Part shown: positions 26,578-35,392 of the stretch, piece by piece
How positions within the stretch are numbered: position 1 is the stretch's first letter
How the letters are laid out: each line of letters begins with the position of its first letter
DNA from: Verrucomicrobiota bacterium
GTDB lineage: Bacteria; Verrucomicrobiota; Verrucomicrobiia; Opitutales; Intestinicryptomonadaceae
NCBI GenBank assembly: GCA_003343565.1
Contig: QALA01000034.1
Span: 1-54,402 of the forward strand
Direction of reading: 5' to 3'
Length of the DNA stretch: 54,402 nucleotides
Program-made: the position numbers and the translations under genes
The notes under the pieces: generated by a model
What the model saw: the letters and a program-made list of their open reading frames with translations, nothing else
Databases searched by the model: none
What the model was told of the DNA's origin: nothing

Positions 26578-27273
26578 ATGACAAATCCCTCGAAAAAACG
26601 GGTGCTGGTGCTCGCTCCCCACAACGACGACGAAACTTTGGGTTGCGGCGCGTCGATAGCCAAACACGTAAAAAACGGCGACGAAGTATTCATAGCCATA
26701 CTCACCTCCATCGGCCAGGACCACCCCGTAATGGCCTCCAACAAGGCCGAGATACGCGCCGAGACTGCGGCCGCCATGAAGGTGCTCGGCGTTCCAATGG
26801 AAAACGTCATCTTCAAGGATCTGCCAAACGTCATGCTTTCGGACATTCCGATGTACGAGCTAAACGCCGCCGTGCATGACGTGATATTTCAAGTCCGCCC
26901 CAACGTGATGTACATTCCGTTCATGAACGACCTCCACAAGGACCACCGCGCCACTGTCGACGCCGCGATGGTCGCCGCGCGCACGGTCACCGAGACGGGG
27001 CGCAACATAAGGGAAATATACATGTACGAAACGCTCTCCGAAACCCACTGGAACATGGACCACGTGGAGGGCGGATTTCTTCCGAACGTCTTTAACGACG
27101 TCACAGGATTTCTGAAACTCAAATCGGAGGCGGTTCGCGCGTACAAGAGCCAGCTTAAATTCTATCCCGACGTTCGTTCGGTCGAGGCAATCGAGGCGCT
27201 CGCCGTATTCCGCGGCGCGGTGATGGGAATGTGCGAGGCCGAGGCCTTCATGCTCGTGCGCTGCTTAAAGTAA
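26578..27273 (+). CDS. PIG-L family deacetylase
   Basis: A 231-residue zinc-dependent N-acetylsugar deacetylase of the LmbE/PIG-L family. The metal motif is LAPHNDDETLGCG (about residues 12-24; consensus AHPDDE), and the third ligand is the His of HKDHRATVDA near 122. The start ATG is preceded by AAGGACGC at good spacing, which fixes it against a longer open frame. It follows the glycosyltransferase gene. N-deacetylation of an amino sugar on a surface polysaccharide or glycolipid is likely; a mycothiol/bacillithiol-type role is the alternative. Confidence 0.9.
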   Translation: MTNPSKKRVLVLAPHNDDETLGCGASIAKHVKNGDEVFIAILTSIGQDHPVMASNKAEIRAETAAAMKVLGVPMENVIFKDLPNVMLSDIPMYELNAAVHDVIFQVRPNVMYIPFMNDLHKDHRATVDAAMVAARTVTETGRNIREIYMYETLSETHWNMDHVEGGFLPNVFNDVTGFLKLKSEAVRAYKSQLKFYPDVRSVEAIEALAVFRGAVMGMCEAEAFMLVRCLK

Positions 27274-27629
27274 TAGCAATCCCGCCCGCTTGCATTTGCG
27301 AGGCGGTTAAAGCCTGCGCCGATTGCAATTCCGGTTAATCTGCCCCGCGGCCCGATTGCCGCGCGCCGCTTCACCGTCTTTTTGGCGGCCGCGCCGGCCC
27401 CTCGATTTTCGCGCCGCGGCAATGCCGGCCGTCTGCGCAGTCCAACGCGGAAGGCTCCGCCGTTGCCGCGCGCCGAAACGCCGCAACAAATTGCGAAAAT
27501 CCGGACAAATCCGGACAATGCAAACGGAGCGCGCAAAGCCCGCAAAAGCCGCGGCAAGACGCGGAGCTGCAATATCCCGACTTATTTAAAACTTGCGTTT
27601 TTTATTCGAATAGAAAAACTTTTATATTG
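27274..27629. other. Non-coding spacer
   Basis: About 355 bases with no gene, GC-rich at first and AT-rich in the last 50 bases before the ATP-grasp start. No clear Shine-Dalgarno is present before the ATG at 27630. Confidence 0.5.
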
Positions 27630-28586
27630 ATGAATATTCTTTTCACATCTGCCGGAAGGCGGGTCGAACTGCTCAAACAGGCGAAGGCGACGCTTTGCGA
27701 ATACTGCGGCGGAGGCGACGTGATAGCCGCGGACGCCAATTCAAACGCCCCCACGGCGCGCTTTTGCGACAAATTTTTCCGCGTTCCCAAAATCTCCGAT
27801 CCCGAATACCTGCCGCGCATACTGCAAATCTGCCGCCAGACAAACGCCGACATTCTCATACCCACGATAGACACCGAACTGCAGCTCATAAGCGACAACG
27901 CCGACGAGTTGCGCAAGTTCGGAACGCTCGTAAACATATCGAGGCCGGAGGTCGTAAGAATCTGCCGCGACAAATTTTCGACGCACAAGTTCTTTGAAGA
28001 AAACGCGATTCCGGCCCCCAGAGTGCTCGACGCCTCCGCGGGCGCCGAAGGCCTGCCCTATCCAATCTTCATCAAGCCCGCCGACGGCTCCTCAAGCATA
28101 AACGCCTTCAAAGTGGAGGACGCCGACGAGCTGCGCGTGTTCCTCCGGCGCGTTCCCAACCCGATACTGACGGAGTTCATAGAGGGGGACGAATACACAA
28201 TCGACGCGTTCTGCGACGAAGACTCCGCGCCCGTCACAATAGTCCCGCGCCTGCGAATGGGCGTGCGTTCGGGCGAGATTTCGCGCGGGCGCACCGTGCG
28301 CGACGAGTCTCTCATATCCGCCGCGCGCGCTCTCATAGCCAAGCTCAAGCCGTTCGGGCAAATTACGCTTCAATGCAGGAAAAACGGCGGCGGAATTTTC
28401 TTCATAGAGATAAACCCGCGCTTCGGGGGCGGCGCGCCGATGTCGATGGCGGCGGGGGCAAACTCGATTTTAAACCTCATAAGGCTCAAGCGCGGCGAAA
28501 AGCCGGCCTACGACGAGACTTGGAAGGACGGCGTGGAATTTGCGCGCTTTGACGACTCCGTCGCATTCAATCTTCCCAGGCAATGA
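27630..28586 (+). CDS. ATP-grasp domain enzyme, carbamoyl-phosphate-synthase-like
   Basis: A 318-residue ATP-grasp protein. The N-terminal Rossmann part begins MNILFTSAGRRVELLKQAK, the ATP-grasp lid has PIFIKPADGSSSINAFKV (about 133-150), and the metal/ATP residues are in FIEINPRFGGGAPM (about 258-271). Such stand-alone CarB-like ligases occur in polysaccharide and amino-acid-modification loci; the substrate is not readable. A TTG one codon upstream is also in frame; ATG 27630 is preferred. The stop overlaps the start of the HAD gene by 4 bases, implying linked function. Confidence 0.87.
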   Translation: MNILFTSAGRRVELLKQAKATLCEYCGGGDVIAADANSNAPTARFCDKFFRVPKISDPEYLPRILQICRQTNADILIPTIDTELQLISDNADELRKFGTLVNISRPEVVRICRDKFSTHKFFEENAIPAPRVLDASAGAEGLPYPIFIKPADGSSSINAFKVEDADELRVFLRRVPNPILTEFIEGDEYTIDAFCDEDSAPVTIVPRLRMGVRSGEISRGRTVRDESLISAARALIAKLKPFGQITLQCRKNGGGIFFIEINPRFGGGAPMSMAAGANSILNLIRLKRGEKPAYDETWKDGVEFARFDDSVAFNLPRQ

Positions 28587-29278
28587 TAAAACTCGCAGTC
28601 TGCGACTTTGACGACACGCTCGTTCTCGAACGCGACTTCATTAAAAGCGGATACGCGCGCGCCGCGGAATTTCTGGCCGAAGAGGGATTCGCAGAAAACG
28701 CGGAGGAGGCCGAAAGCGCGCTTTGGCGCGAATTTTCAAAGTCGCCGAAGAACGTGTTTGACAGGTTCGCAAAAAATTTCCTTCCGGGCGCGCCGTCGGA
28801 ATTGGCCGAGAAACTGATACAAATCTACAGACTGCACAAACCCCGCATCGCCTATAGGCCCGACGTGCGCGAATTTTTGTCCGGCGCGCGCGCAAGGGGA
28901 ATGAAGCTTGCAATAGTCACCGACGGGCTGTCCGAGACGCAGCATAACAAGCTCGACGCCGTGGGAGCCGAGCGCGACTTCGACGCGGCAATCGTCACCT
29001 CCGACTTCGGCCCCGATTGGGCAAAACCCTCCGTCAAGCCGTTCGAACTTCTGCGCGACAACTTCGGCATACCGTTCGACGAGACGCTCTACGTCGGCGA
29101 CAATCCCGCAAAGGATTTTGCCATGTCGGCCAAAATACCGATCACAACCGCCAGAATATTGAGAGAAGGCGCAATACATGCCGGCAACGAATATCTGGAC
29201 GGCATAACGGAGCATTTCCGCATCGCGCGCCTGCCGCAGATTTTCGACGCAATCGGCCGCCCCGACGCGAACGGATAG
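28583..29278 (+). CDS. HAD family hydrolase
   Basis: A 231-residue HAD phosphatase. Motif I is LAVCDFDDTLVLE (nucleophile and acid Asp at residues 8 and 10), the helical cap lies at about 16-85, motif II is IVTDG, motif III the Lys of WAKPSVKPFELL, and motif IV VGDNPAKDFAMS. The subclass I cap points to small phosphorylated substrates. Translationally coupled to the ATP-grasp gene. The pairing suggests activation or dephosphorylation of a sugar or amino-sugar precursor, but this is inference. Confidence 0.9.
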   Translation: MIKLAVCDFDDTLVLERDFIKSGYARAAEFLAEEGFAENAEEAESALWREFSKSPKNVFDRFAKNFLPGAPSELAEKLIQIYRLHKPRIAYRPDVREFLSGARARGMKLAIVTDGLSETQHNKLDAVGAERDFDAAIVTSDFGPDWAKPSVKPFELLRDNFGIPFDETLYVGDNPAKDFAMSAKIPITTARILREGAIHAGNEYLDGITEHFRIARLPQIFDAIGRPDANG

Positions 29279-29620
29279 GGTTGCGACAATATGAAAGGCC
29301 GCGCAAATGCGCGCGTCCAAACCGGCGAGGCGCGCAATTTCCGAAATGCGCCAAACAACCTTCCGATACTGCGACACGGCAAAAGGAGAGAGGCGATTAT
29401 ACTTTCATAAATAATCATAATATAACGCCCCGAAAGCGCCCCGAAAAATTCCTTTTGCCGCGACAGTTTTTTCGGCCGCGACAATTTTTTTCGACGAAAA
29501 CGCCCCTTTGGAGGGCGGAAACAAAACTCCCGCAAGACGCCGCACGGCGGCATACAGCGCCCAAGTTTGCCCGCGCAAATCGGCAGTCAAAAAAGTATCG
29601 GTTTTTTATCAAAAGCGTAT
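29279..29620. other. Non-coding spacer
   Basis: About 340 bases between the HAD gene and the promoter of the isomerase operon. A-runs are common and no gene or terminator stands out. Confidence 0.5.
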
Positions 29621-29649
29621 TTGCATTCGGACGCCGGCAATGCTAAAAT
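29621..29649 (+). promoter_or_regulatory. Sigma-70-like promoter of the exported isomerase operon
   Basis: TTGCAT (29621-29626), a 17-base spacer and TAAAAT (29644-29649). It is followed in the leader by a small hairpin TCCCC/GGGGA (about 29650-29670) and an AAGGA ribosome site at 29702-29706, before the ATG at 29714. The leader of about 57 bases is compatible with regulation, but nothing specific can be read. Confidence 0.6.
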
Positions 29650-29713
29650 CCCCATGAAAAGAGGGGGAAAATTAGTCTGGCAAACCTTTTAAAAAAACGA
29701 TAAGGAAAAAAAT

Positions 29714-30568
29714 ATGAATATGAAAACGCTTACATACGCAATGGCCGCAGCGGCCGCGTTTGCGCTCTGCGCGTGTTCGGGGGTTGACGCAAAGGCAAAA
29801 AAGCCCGACCGCGAAAAACAAATAGCGGTGCAAAGCTACACCTGCTACAAAATGAACCTAACGGACATGTTCAAAATGTTCAAGGAGCTCGGCGTAAAGA
29901 ACGTCGAAATATGCGGGGGCAAACTCGGCGGAGACTATCCGAACGTCGGCGTCGGGCCCAACATGAAGCCCGAACACCTGCAATATCTCAAGGACATCGC
30001 AAAGAAAAACGGCATCACCCTGATTTCCTACGGAGTCTGCAACCCCAAAGACGAAAAGGGGATAAAGGCGGTATGCGAATTTGCCAAGTCGCTCGGCCTT
30101 AAATTCGTCTCGACCGAATGCGATCCCAAGACGTTCCCAATCTGGGAAAAGTACTGCGGAGAATACGGCATAAAAATGTGCATACACAACCACGCCCGGC
30201 GCGACAAAAACCCCGACTACAAGTTCTGGGACTACAACTGGGTGGCAAAGGAAATCGCCCCCTACAAAAATATAGGCGTATGCGCGGACAACGGCGCGTG
30301 GGAATGCTCCGGCCTCAACAGCGTCGAAGGGGCGAAGGTTCTCGCGGACAAGATATTCATCGTTCATCTGAAGGACCAAAAGAAGTTCAACGTCCGCAAC
30401 TCTCCCGCCGTCGTCTACGGCACGGGCGAAGTGGACGTGGCGGCCTTCCTCAAGCAGCTGGACAAACAGGGATTCGACGGCTACCTGATCATCGAGCACG
30501 GCAACGATCCCATAGAAGCCAAGCGCGACATAATATCCAGAGACATGGACTTTATAAGAAAGAACTAA
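29714..30568 (+). CDS. Exported sugar phosphate isomerase/epimerase-like lipoprotein
   Basis: A 284-residue AP-endonuclease-2-type TIM barrel (xylose-isomerase-like). The signal peptide ends in a lipobox at AFALCAC (Cys about 22), so the enzyme should be membrane-anchored and periplasmic. Metal-site residues are spread as expected: the Glu of VEICGG, the Glu of STECDPK, His in CIHNHARR, His in FIVHLKD and Glu in YLIIEHG. A strong AAGGA lies 8 bases before the ATG. It is the first gene of a three-gene exported set; the Gfo/Idh oxidoreductase follows after 22 bases. True substrate unknown; extracytoplasmic location argues against phosphorylated sugars. Confidence 0.87.
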   Translation: MNMKTLTYAMAAAAAFALCACSGVDAKAKKPDREKQIAVQSYTCYKMNLTDMFKMFKELGVKNVEICGGKLGGDYPNVGVGPNMKPEHLQYLKDIAKKNGITLISYGVCNPKDEKGIKAVCEFAKSLGLKFVSTECDPKTFPIWEKYCGEYGIKMCIHNHARRDKNPDYKFWDYNWVAKEIAPYKNIGVCADNGAWECSGLNSVEGAKVLADKIFIVHLKDQKKFNVRNSPAVVYGTGEVDVAAFLKQLDKQGFDGYLIIEHGNDPIEAKRDIISRDMDFIRKN

Positions 30569-30590
30569 ACGGACGCGGGAGGAGCGACTC

Positions 30591-31925
30591 ATGAACAGAA
30601 AAGATTTCTTAAAAACCGCATCGGCAGCCGGATTGGGCGCAATTGCGCTGCCGAAGTTTTCGCTCGGCGCGGGGCTGGGCGGCGAAAAAATTAAAGTAGC
30701 CTTCGTCGGCTGCGGCGGGAGGGCGCGCGGCGCAATCCAAAACATGACGGCCGCCGACGAAAACATACAGATTGTCGCCCTTGCGGACATATTCGAAAAG
30801 CAGACTGAAGACTTCGCAAAATCCGCGCGCGAATACGTGGGCAAATCCAAAGGAGCCAAGGCCGACGCATTCTGGAAGGACTATTGGAAAGTGACGCCGG
30901 AAACGACCTTCATAGGCCTGGATTCCATCGACAAAGTTCTCAAAACCGACGCGCAGGTGATAGCGCTCGTCACGCCCCCGTGCTTCAGGACGTCGCAGAT
31001 TGAAAAGTGCCTCAAGGCCGGCAAGCACGTCTTTGCCGAAAAGCCCATAGCAATCGACCCCGTGCAGCTGCGCAAAATATACGACGAGCTGATTCCGCTG
31101 GCGGACAAGAAGGGCCTGAAGGTCCTCTGCGGAACGCAAATGCGCTACCACAAGTGGATAGCCGAAGCCGTCGATAAAATAAGGAGCGGCGACATCGGCG
31201 ACATACTCGCCACAAACTGCTTCAGATACGAGGGCTACTACCTTACCCGCGGCACCTTCCGCGCCATACCGAATTCGGACATGTCGCCCGACGACGTGAA
31301 GTACCAGCTGATAAACTGGCTGGGATTCATCTGGACCTCCGGCGACCAAGTGGTGGAACAATACGTCCACAATCTCGACATGGCGCTGTGGGCGTTGGGG
31401 GAACTTCCCTACGAATCGATAGGCTCCGGCGGGCGCAGCACAAACCTCAAATTCCCGGAGGAGGGCGACAGGTTTTCGAACGTCCACGCCTATCTCACGT
31501 TCAAAAACGGCTTTACCATGAACGCGGAATGCCGGCAGGACAAGGGAACCAGCCCGTTCTCCGCGCTGCACATCTACGGCACGAAGGGAATGGCGAGCCT
31601 CACTTTCGGCAAGCAGTATTTCTACGACACAAAGGGCAATCAGGTGTGGGCCTCCAGCGGCGACAGAAAACCCGAACTCGTCTGCGAGCACGAAGCTTTA
31701 TTCGGCGCAATCCGCAACGGAACTGCCTTTAACACGCTGAAGGCATGCGCGGATTCGTGCTATGTCGCCGTGGCGATTAGGGAGACCTCCTACGCGGGAA
31801 AGCGCGTCAAGTGCGAATACTTCCGCCAGAAATCCAACCAGAGCCTCGTTCCGGAAACGCTGTCTCTTGACGGGAAGAAAGCCGTCGCGCCCGTGCCGAA
31901 TCCCGTGGATTACAAAATACTCTAA
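30591..31925 (+). CDS. Exported Gfo/Idh/MocA oxidoreductase
   Basis: A 444-residue NAD(P)-dependent sugar oxidoreductase. The leader MNRKDFLKTASAAGLGAIAL has the shape of a Tat signal, but with Arg-Lys in place of the twin arginine. The dinucleotide fold has VAFVGCGGRARGA (about 37-49). The catalytic EKP motif is HVFAEKPIAID (about 145). HNLDMALWALG carries the C-terminal catalytic His/Asp. GGRSTN and the final domain match the exported subfamily common in Verrucomicrobiota, Planctomycetota and Bacteroidota. It lies between two exported TIM-barrel isomerases, which suggests oxidation of a sugar in the periplasm with a tightly bound cofactor. Confidence 0.92.
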   Translation: MNRKDFLKTASAAGLGAIALPKFSLGAGLGGEKIKVAFVGCGGRARGAIQNMTAADENIQIVALADIFEKQTEDFAKSAREYVGKSKGAKADAFWKDYWKVTPETTFIGLDSIDKVLKTDAQVIALVTPPCFRTSQIEKCLKAGKHVFAEKPIAIDPVQLRKIYDELIPLADKKGLKVLCGTQMRYHKWIAEAVDKIRSGDIGDILATNCFRYEGYYLTRGTFRAIPNSDMSPDDVKYQLINWLGFIWTSGDQVVEQYVHNLDMALWALGELPYESIGSGGRSTNLKFPEEGDRFSNVHAYLTFKNGFTMNAECRQDKGTSPFSALHIYGTKGMASLTFGKQYFYDTKGNQVWASSGDRKPELVCEHEALFGAIRNGTAFNTLKACADSCYVAVAIRETSYAGKRVKCEYFRQKSNQSLVPETLSLDGKKAVAPVPNPVDYKIL

Positions 31926-32066
31926 AGCCGCGTTAAAACAAAAAGCGGCGGCGCGAAAGAGGCAAAAAGGGCACAAGGCGGCAAAGACCGCCGCGTGCTC
32001 TTCCTCTTCGCGGCGGCGCGCAACGCTTGAATTTCAAACCTGTCAACCCGCAAAAAAGGAAACGCA

Positions 32067-33035
32067 ATGGACAATATTTCAAGGAGAACTTTTCTGACTA
32101 AGGGCGCGCTCGCCGCGGTATGCGCGCCCGCGCTCGGCACGCTTTTCGGCTGCTGCGGTTCAGACAACGGCGCAGCATGCGCCAAAGCCTCGAAGCCGCC
32201 GCGCTACAAGCTGGCCGTCACCGATTGGGACGCCGCAGTGAAAGGGCATCCCAATCCGGACGTTTTTGAAACGGCGAAGCTCGCAGGGCTTGAGGGAATC
32301 CAGCTCTCGGCCTCGCGCAAGGACTTGAACGACATCTCGGCAATGTCCGACGCAAACGTCGCCCGCAACAAAAAGCGGCTCGCCGAAACGGGATTGGCCT
32401 GCGTGTCGGTGTGCACGCCCTATTCCCACAGATTTACGTTCTGGGAGGATCCGAAAAGCTACGAATACCTATGCAGCGCGGTTGACGCGACGGTCGCTTT
32501 GGGGGCGGACAACATGCTCATTCCGTTCTTCGGAAAGAAATCCGCAATGAACAGGCGCGAAGTTGACGGCGATATAAAAATCGGCGGGGAGATAGTGCCG
32601 GAATTTCAAAAAGCGGTTGTGGAAAAGCTGAAGGTTGTGGCCCCGTACGCCGAGAGCAAGGGGGTTGTATTGTGCCTGGAAAACAGCATATCGGCGGACG
32701 ACAACATCAAAGTCATAGACGCCGTTGCAAGCCCGGCGGTCAAGGTGTACTTCGACATATACAACGTCGAGCACTACGGCTTCGACACCGTGGACGCGCT
32801 AAAAAAACTTAAAAGCGGATATATCGGACAGGTGCACATAAAGACTAAGGGCGGACTTCTGGACAAGGAGACCGAAATGCCGAAAAACATGGAACAGATC
32901 TGGGACGAACTGCTCGACAGCGATTACAGCGGCTGGCTCGTGCTGGAATTTCAGGCCAAGCCCAAGAACATGTCGCGCGTGGAGCTTTTGAAATACAATG
33001 CGGACGCGTTAAAAAGGACAAAACTGTTCTCGTAA
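32067..33035 (+). CDS. Tat-exported sugar isomerase/epimerase (TIM barrel)
   Basis: A 322-residue xylose-isomerase-like TIM barrel. The leader has a genuine twin-arginine motif (ISRRTFLTKG), a hydrophobic stretch and a lipobox-like LFGCCGS, so it is probably a Tat lipoprotein. Metal-binding positions are seen in LEGIQLS, VLCLENS, YFDIYN, QVHIKTK and LVLEFQ. Its sequence is only distantly related to the first isomerase of the operon, so it is not a recent duplicate. It lies 141 bases after the oxidoreductase gene and ends the operon at a clear terminator. Substrate unknown. Confidence 0.87.
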   Translation: MDNISRRTFLTKGALAAVCAPALGTLFGCCGSDNGAACAKASKPPRYKLAVTDWDAAVKGHPNPDVFETAKLAGLEGIQLSASRKDLNDISAMSDANVARNKKRLAETGLACVSVCTPYSHRFTFWEDPKSYEYLCSAVDATVALGADNMLIPFFGKKSAMNRREVDGDIKIGGEIVPEFQKAVVEKLKVVAPYAESKGVVLCLENSISADDNIKVIDAVASPAVKVYFDIYNVEHYGFDTVDALKKLKSGYIGQVHIKTKGGLLDKETEMPKNMEQIWDELLDSDYSGWLVLEFQAKPKNMSRVELLKYNADALKRTKLFS

Positions 33036-33063
33036 TTTGCCGCGTTGCGCAAGGGTCACAGAA

Positions 33064-33087
33064 AGCCGCATGATTGCGGCTTTTTTT
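33064..33087 (+). terminator. Terminator of the exported isomerase operon
   Basis: A 7-bp stem AGCCGCA / TGCGGCT (33064-33070, 33075-33081) with a TGAT loop and a run of seven T, 28 bases after the stop codon. Confidence 0.88.
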
Positions 33088-33851
33088 GCATGCGCATTCT
33101 GCCCGCAGTAGCCGCGCGAATTAAAAAGCGGCTTTCGCGGCAAACCGCGCGCGCCGCATCGCAAGCAATTCGCCCCCCGAAGGCGCGCCGCGCCAAAGAC
33201 GTTTTGAACCTTTCCAAAACGGCCGACCCGAACTTAAATAACCCGGCAGACGCGCTCCAACAAAGCCGCCTAACGCATATTTTCAGACAGAACTTTCGCG
33301 CCTACGCCCGCTCAAATGCGCACCGAACCCCGAATTTCTCCAGATTCAATCCCGCCCGAAAAAATTTTTCCAAAAAAATGGAATGTGTTTGCGCAATGCC
33401 AAGTATTGGCAAAATCCGAACAGACGACGCCATATTAAAAAAACAAAAAACGCGCTTGCGTCATGCGCGTCGCCTTGCTTTGCGCGCAGCCGCGCACACA
33501 TGCGACGGCGCAATGCGGAGTATCCAATTTTTCCGCTTTTTAATTTTTTTCGCTTTCTAAATATAGGCGCAAATCTTTTCCCATTAACGCCCCCCCAAAA
33601 CAAAATCCGCGCCGTTATTCAAAACGCTTCGAAAAAAATGCGAAAACAATCGGACTAAAAGCGATTTTCCTTCCGCCTTAAAAAAAACCGTTGGACGCGC
33701 TTTTTTGCAGAAGCCGCATGCGCCGCACGCGGCAGACCGCCTCCAAACCCGGCCGAAAAAACGGCCGCCATGAAGCGGCGCGCGCCGCCCGCATGCCAAC
33801 GCGCAAACGCGCAATATAGACTTTACAGAAGGAGGCATTTGGAGCTTAATC
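33088..33851. other. Long non-coding spacer before manC
   Basis: About 760 bases without a credible gene: open frames here lack any protein-like pattern. The left half is GC-rich, the middle (33350-33660) is A/T-run rich. A GGAG sequence 8 bases before the manC ATG acts as the ribosome site. Confidence 0.5.
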
Positions 33852-34934
33852 ATGCCGATGAAAAGATACGCCGTCATAATGGCCGGAGGCGCGGGAGAGA
33901 GATTCTGGCCGATAAGCAGAATCTCGAAACCGAAGCATCTCTGGAACGTCACGGGCGACAAAAAGTGCCTGCTGTCGCAAACGTTCGCAAGGGTGTCGAA
34001 GATCGTTGCCAAGAAAAACGTAATCGTAATTTCCGGGGCCGAACAGCTTGAGGCCGCCCGCAAAGCATGCCCGGAAATTCCGGCGTCGCAGATGATAGCC
34101 GAACCCTGCGGGCGCGACACGACGGCCGCGATAGGACTGGCGGCGGTTCTCGTAGAGCGCGCAGCATGCGGCGCGGAATCGTCGTTCGCGGTGTTCCCGT
34201 CAGACCATATCGTCGAGGGAGAAAGGGACTTCAAGACCACGCTTTTGCAGGCCTTTGAAGTCGCCGAAGGCGGAGACAGACTGGTGACGATAGGAATAAA
34301 GCCGCTCTTTCCCGCCACGGGATACGGATATATCCGCCGCGGCGAAAAGATAAGCACGTCTTTCGGCGACGCCTATTTCGCGCGCAAATTTTGCGAGAAG
34401 CCCGACGCCAAACGCGCGGCGAGATACCTGAAAAGCGGAGACTTCTACTGGAACGCCGGAATGTTCGTATGGCGGACGGATTCGATACTAAAAGCCATAG
34501 AGAAAAACGCCCCGCAAACTTTTGCAATCCTGCGCGGGGTGCGCGGCAAGCTTGACCGCGGCGCTTCTCTCGACCCGGTTTTGAAACGCGCATATCCGAA
34601 AATCGAAAAAATCAGCATAGACTTTTCGGTGATGGAAAAGGCGCGCAACGCGTGCGTCGTTCCGGCGCGCTTCAAGTGGGACGACGTCGGCTCATGGAGC
34701 GCGGTGGAGCGCCACCGCAAGCGCGACGGGCACGGAAACGCGGCGGTCGGACGCGTCTTTTCGGAGGACGCCTCAGACTGCATAATATTCGACGCCGCAG
34801 GACGCGCCACCGCCCTGCTCGGCGTCAAGGATCTCATAGTCGTCCACGCCGGAGACGCTACGCTCGTCTGCCACCGCTCGTGCGCGGAAAAGCTAAAACG
34901 GCTCGTCGGCAAACTTCCGGACGAATATAGATAA
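33852..34934 (+). CDS. manC: Mannose-1-phosphate guanylyltransferase
   Basis: A 360-residue enzyme making GDP-mannose from GTP and mannose-1-phosphate. The nucleotidyltransferase signature is IMAGGAGERFWPISR followed by KPKHLW (about residues 9-30). EPCGRDTTAAIGLAA and VFPSDHIVEGERDF are the next conserved blocks; GYGYIRRGE, WNAGMFVWR and FKWDDVGSWSA complete the family pattern. It ends after the left-handed helix domain and has no fused phosphomannose isomerase, so it is the short single-function type. It heads toward fcl 458 bases downstream, giving two of the three GDP-fucose steps. Confidence 0.94.
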   Translation: MPMKRYAVIMAGGAGERFWPISRISKPKHLWNVTGDKKCLLSQTFARVSKIVAKKNVIVISGAEQLEAARKACPEIPASQMIAEPCGRDTTAAIGLAAVLVERAACGAESSFAVFPSDHIVEGERDFKTTLLQAFEVAEGGDRLVTIGIKPLFPATGYGYIRRGEKISTSFGDAYFARKFCEKPDAKRAARYLKSGDFYWNAGMFVWRTDSILKAIEKNAPQTFAILRGVRGKLDRGASLDPVLKRAYPKIEKISIDFSVMEKARNACVVPARFKWDDVGSWSAVERHRKRDGHGNAAVGRVFSEDASDCIIFDAAGRATALLGVKDLIVVHAGDATLVCHRSCAEKLKRLVGKLPDEYR

Positions 34935-35392
34935 TTGCCGAAAATGAAAAACGCGCCATCGGTGCAATCGGACATGCCAAACCTCTGCGTTTCTTCCGCG
35001 CTTCCGGTTCCGACGCATTGCTTGGCGCGCATACCGGGCGCGCCGGGCGTGCCGGGCGCAGACGTTTCCCGCGCAGTCCGCACTATGGATTCCGAAAGAA
35101 AACAGCGCCCGCATGCCGCTTCGATTTCACCTGTGTTGCGGCATTGGCGAATCCGCCGCACAAGCGGCGCGCGCAATGCGGAAGGCCGGAGGCTAAAACG
35201 CGCGCAAGAGCCAGCTTTGCAATCTCCGAAACGCCCCGAAGCGACGCCCGCAAAAAATCCGAAAACGCTCCGGCAAACCGCTCCAAGCGCGAAAGAGCAA
35301 TTCGGATTCGACCGCAATAAAAAAACAAACGCGGCGGCAGTTTTTCCGTCCGCCGCAGATTTTAAACTCGCACAATAAAGTTTACCACACGA
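34935..35392. other. Non-coding spacer between manC and fcl
   Basis: About 460 bases. One open frame covers most of it, but its translation is an Arg/Pro/Ala mixture without domain-like features, so I treat the stretch as non-coding. No terminator or promoter is clear. Confidence 0.45.

Noticed and set aside
34935..35378. A 147-codon open frame between manC and fcl, ending 14 bases before fcl.
   Set aside because: Translation is Pro/Arg/Ala-rich, without hydrophobic core or motif, and no ribosome site is present. It remains possible but is unsupported.
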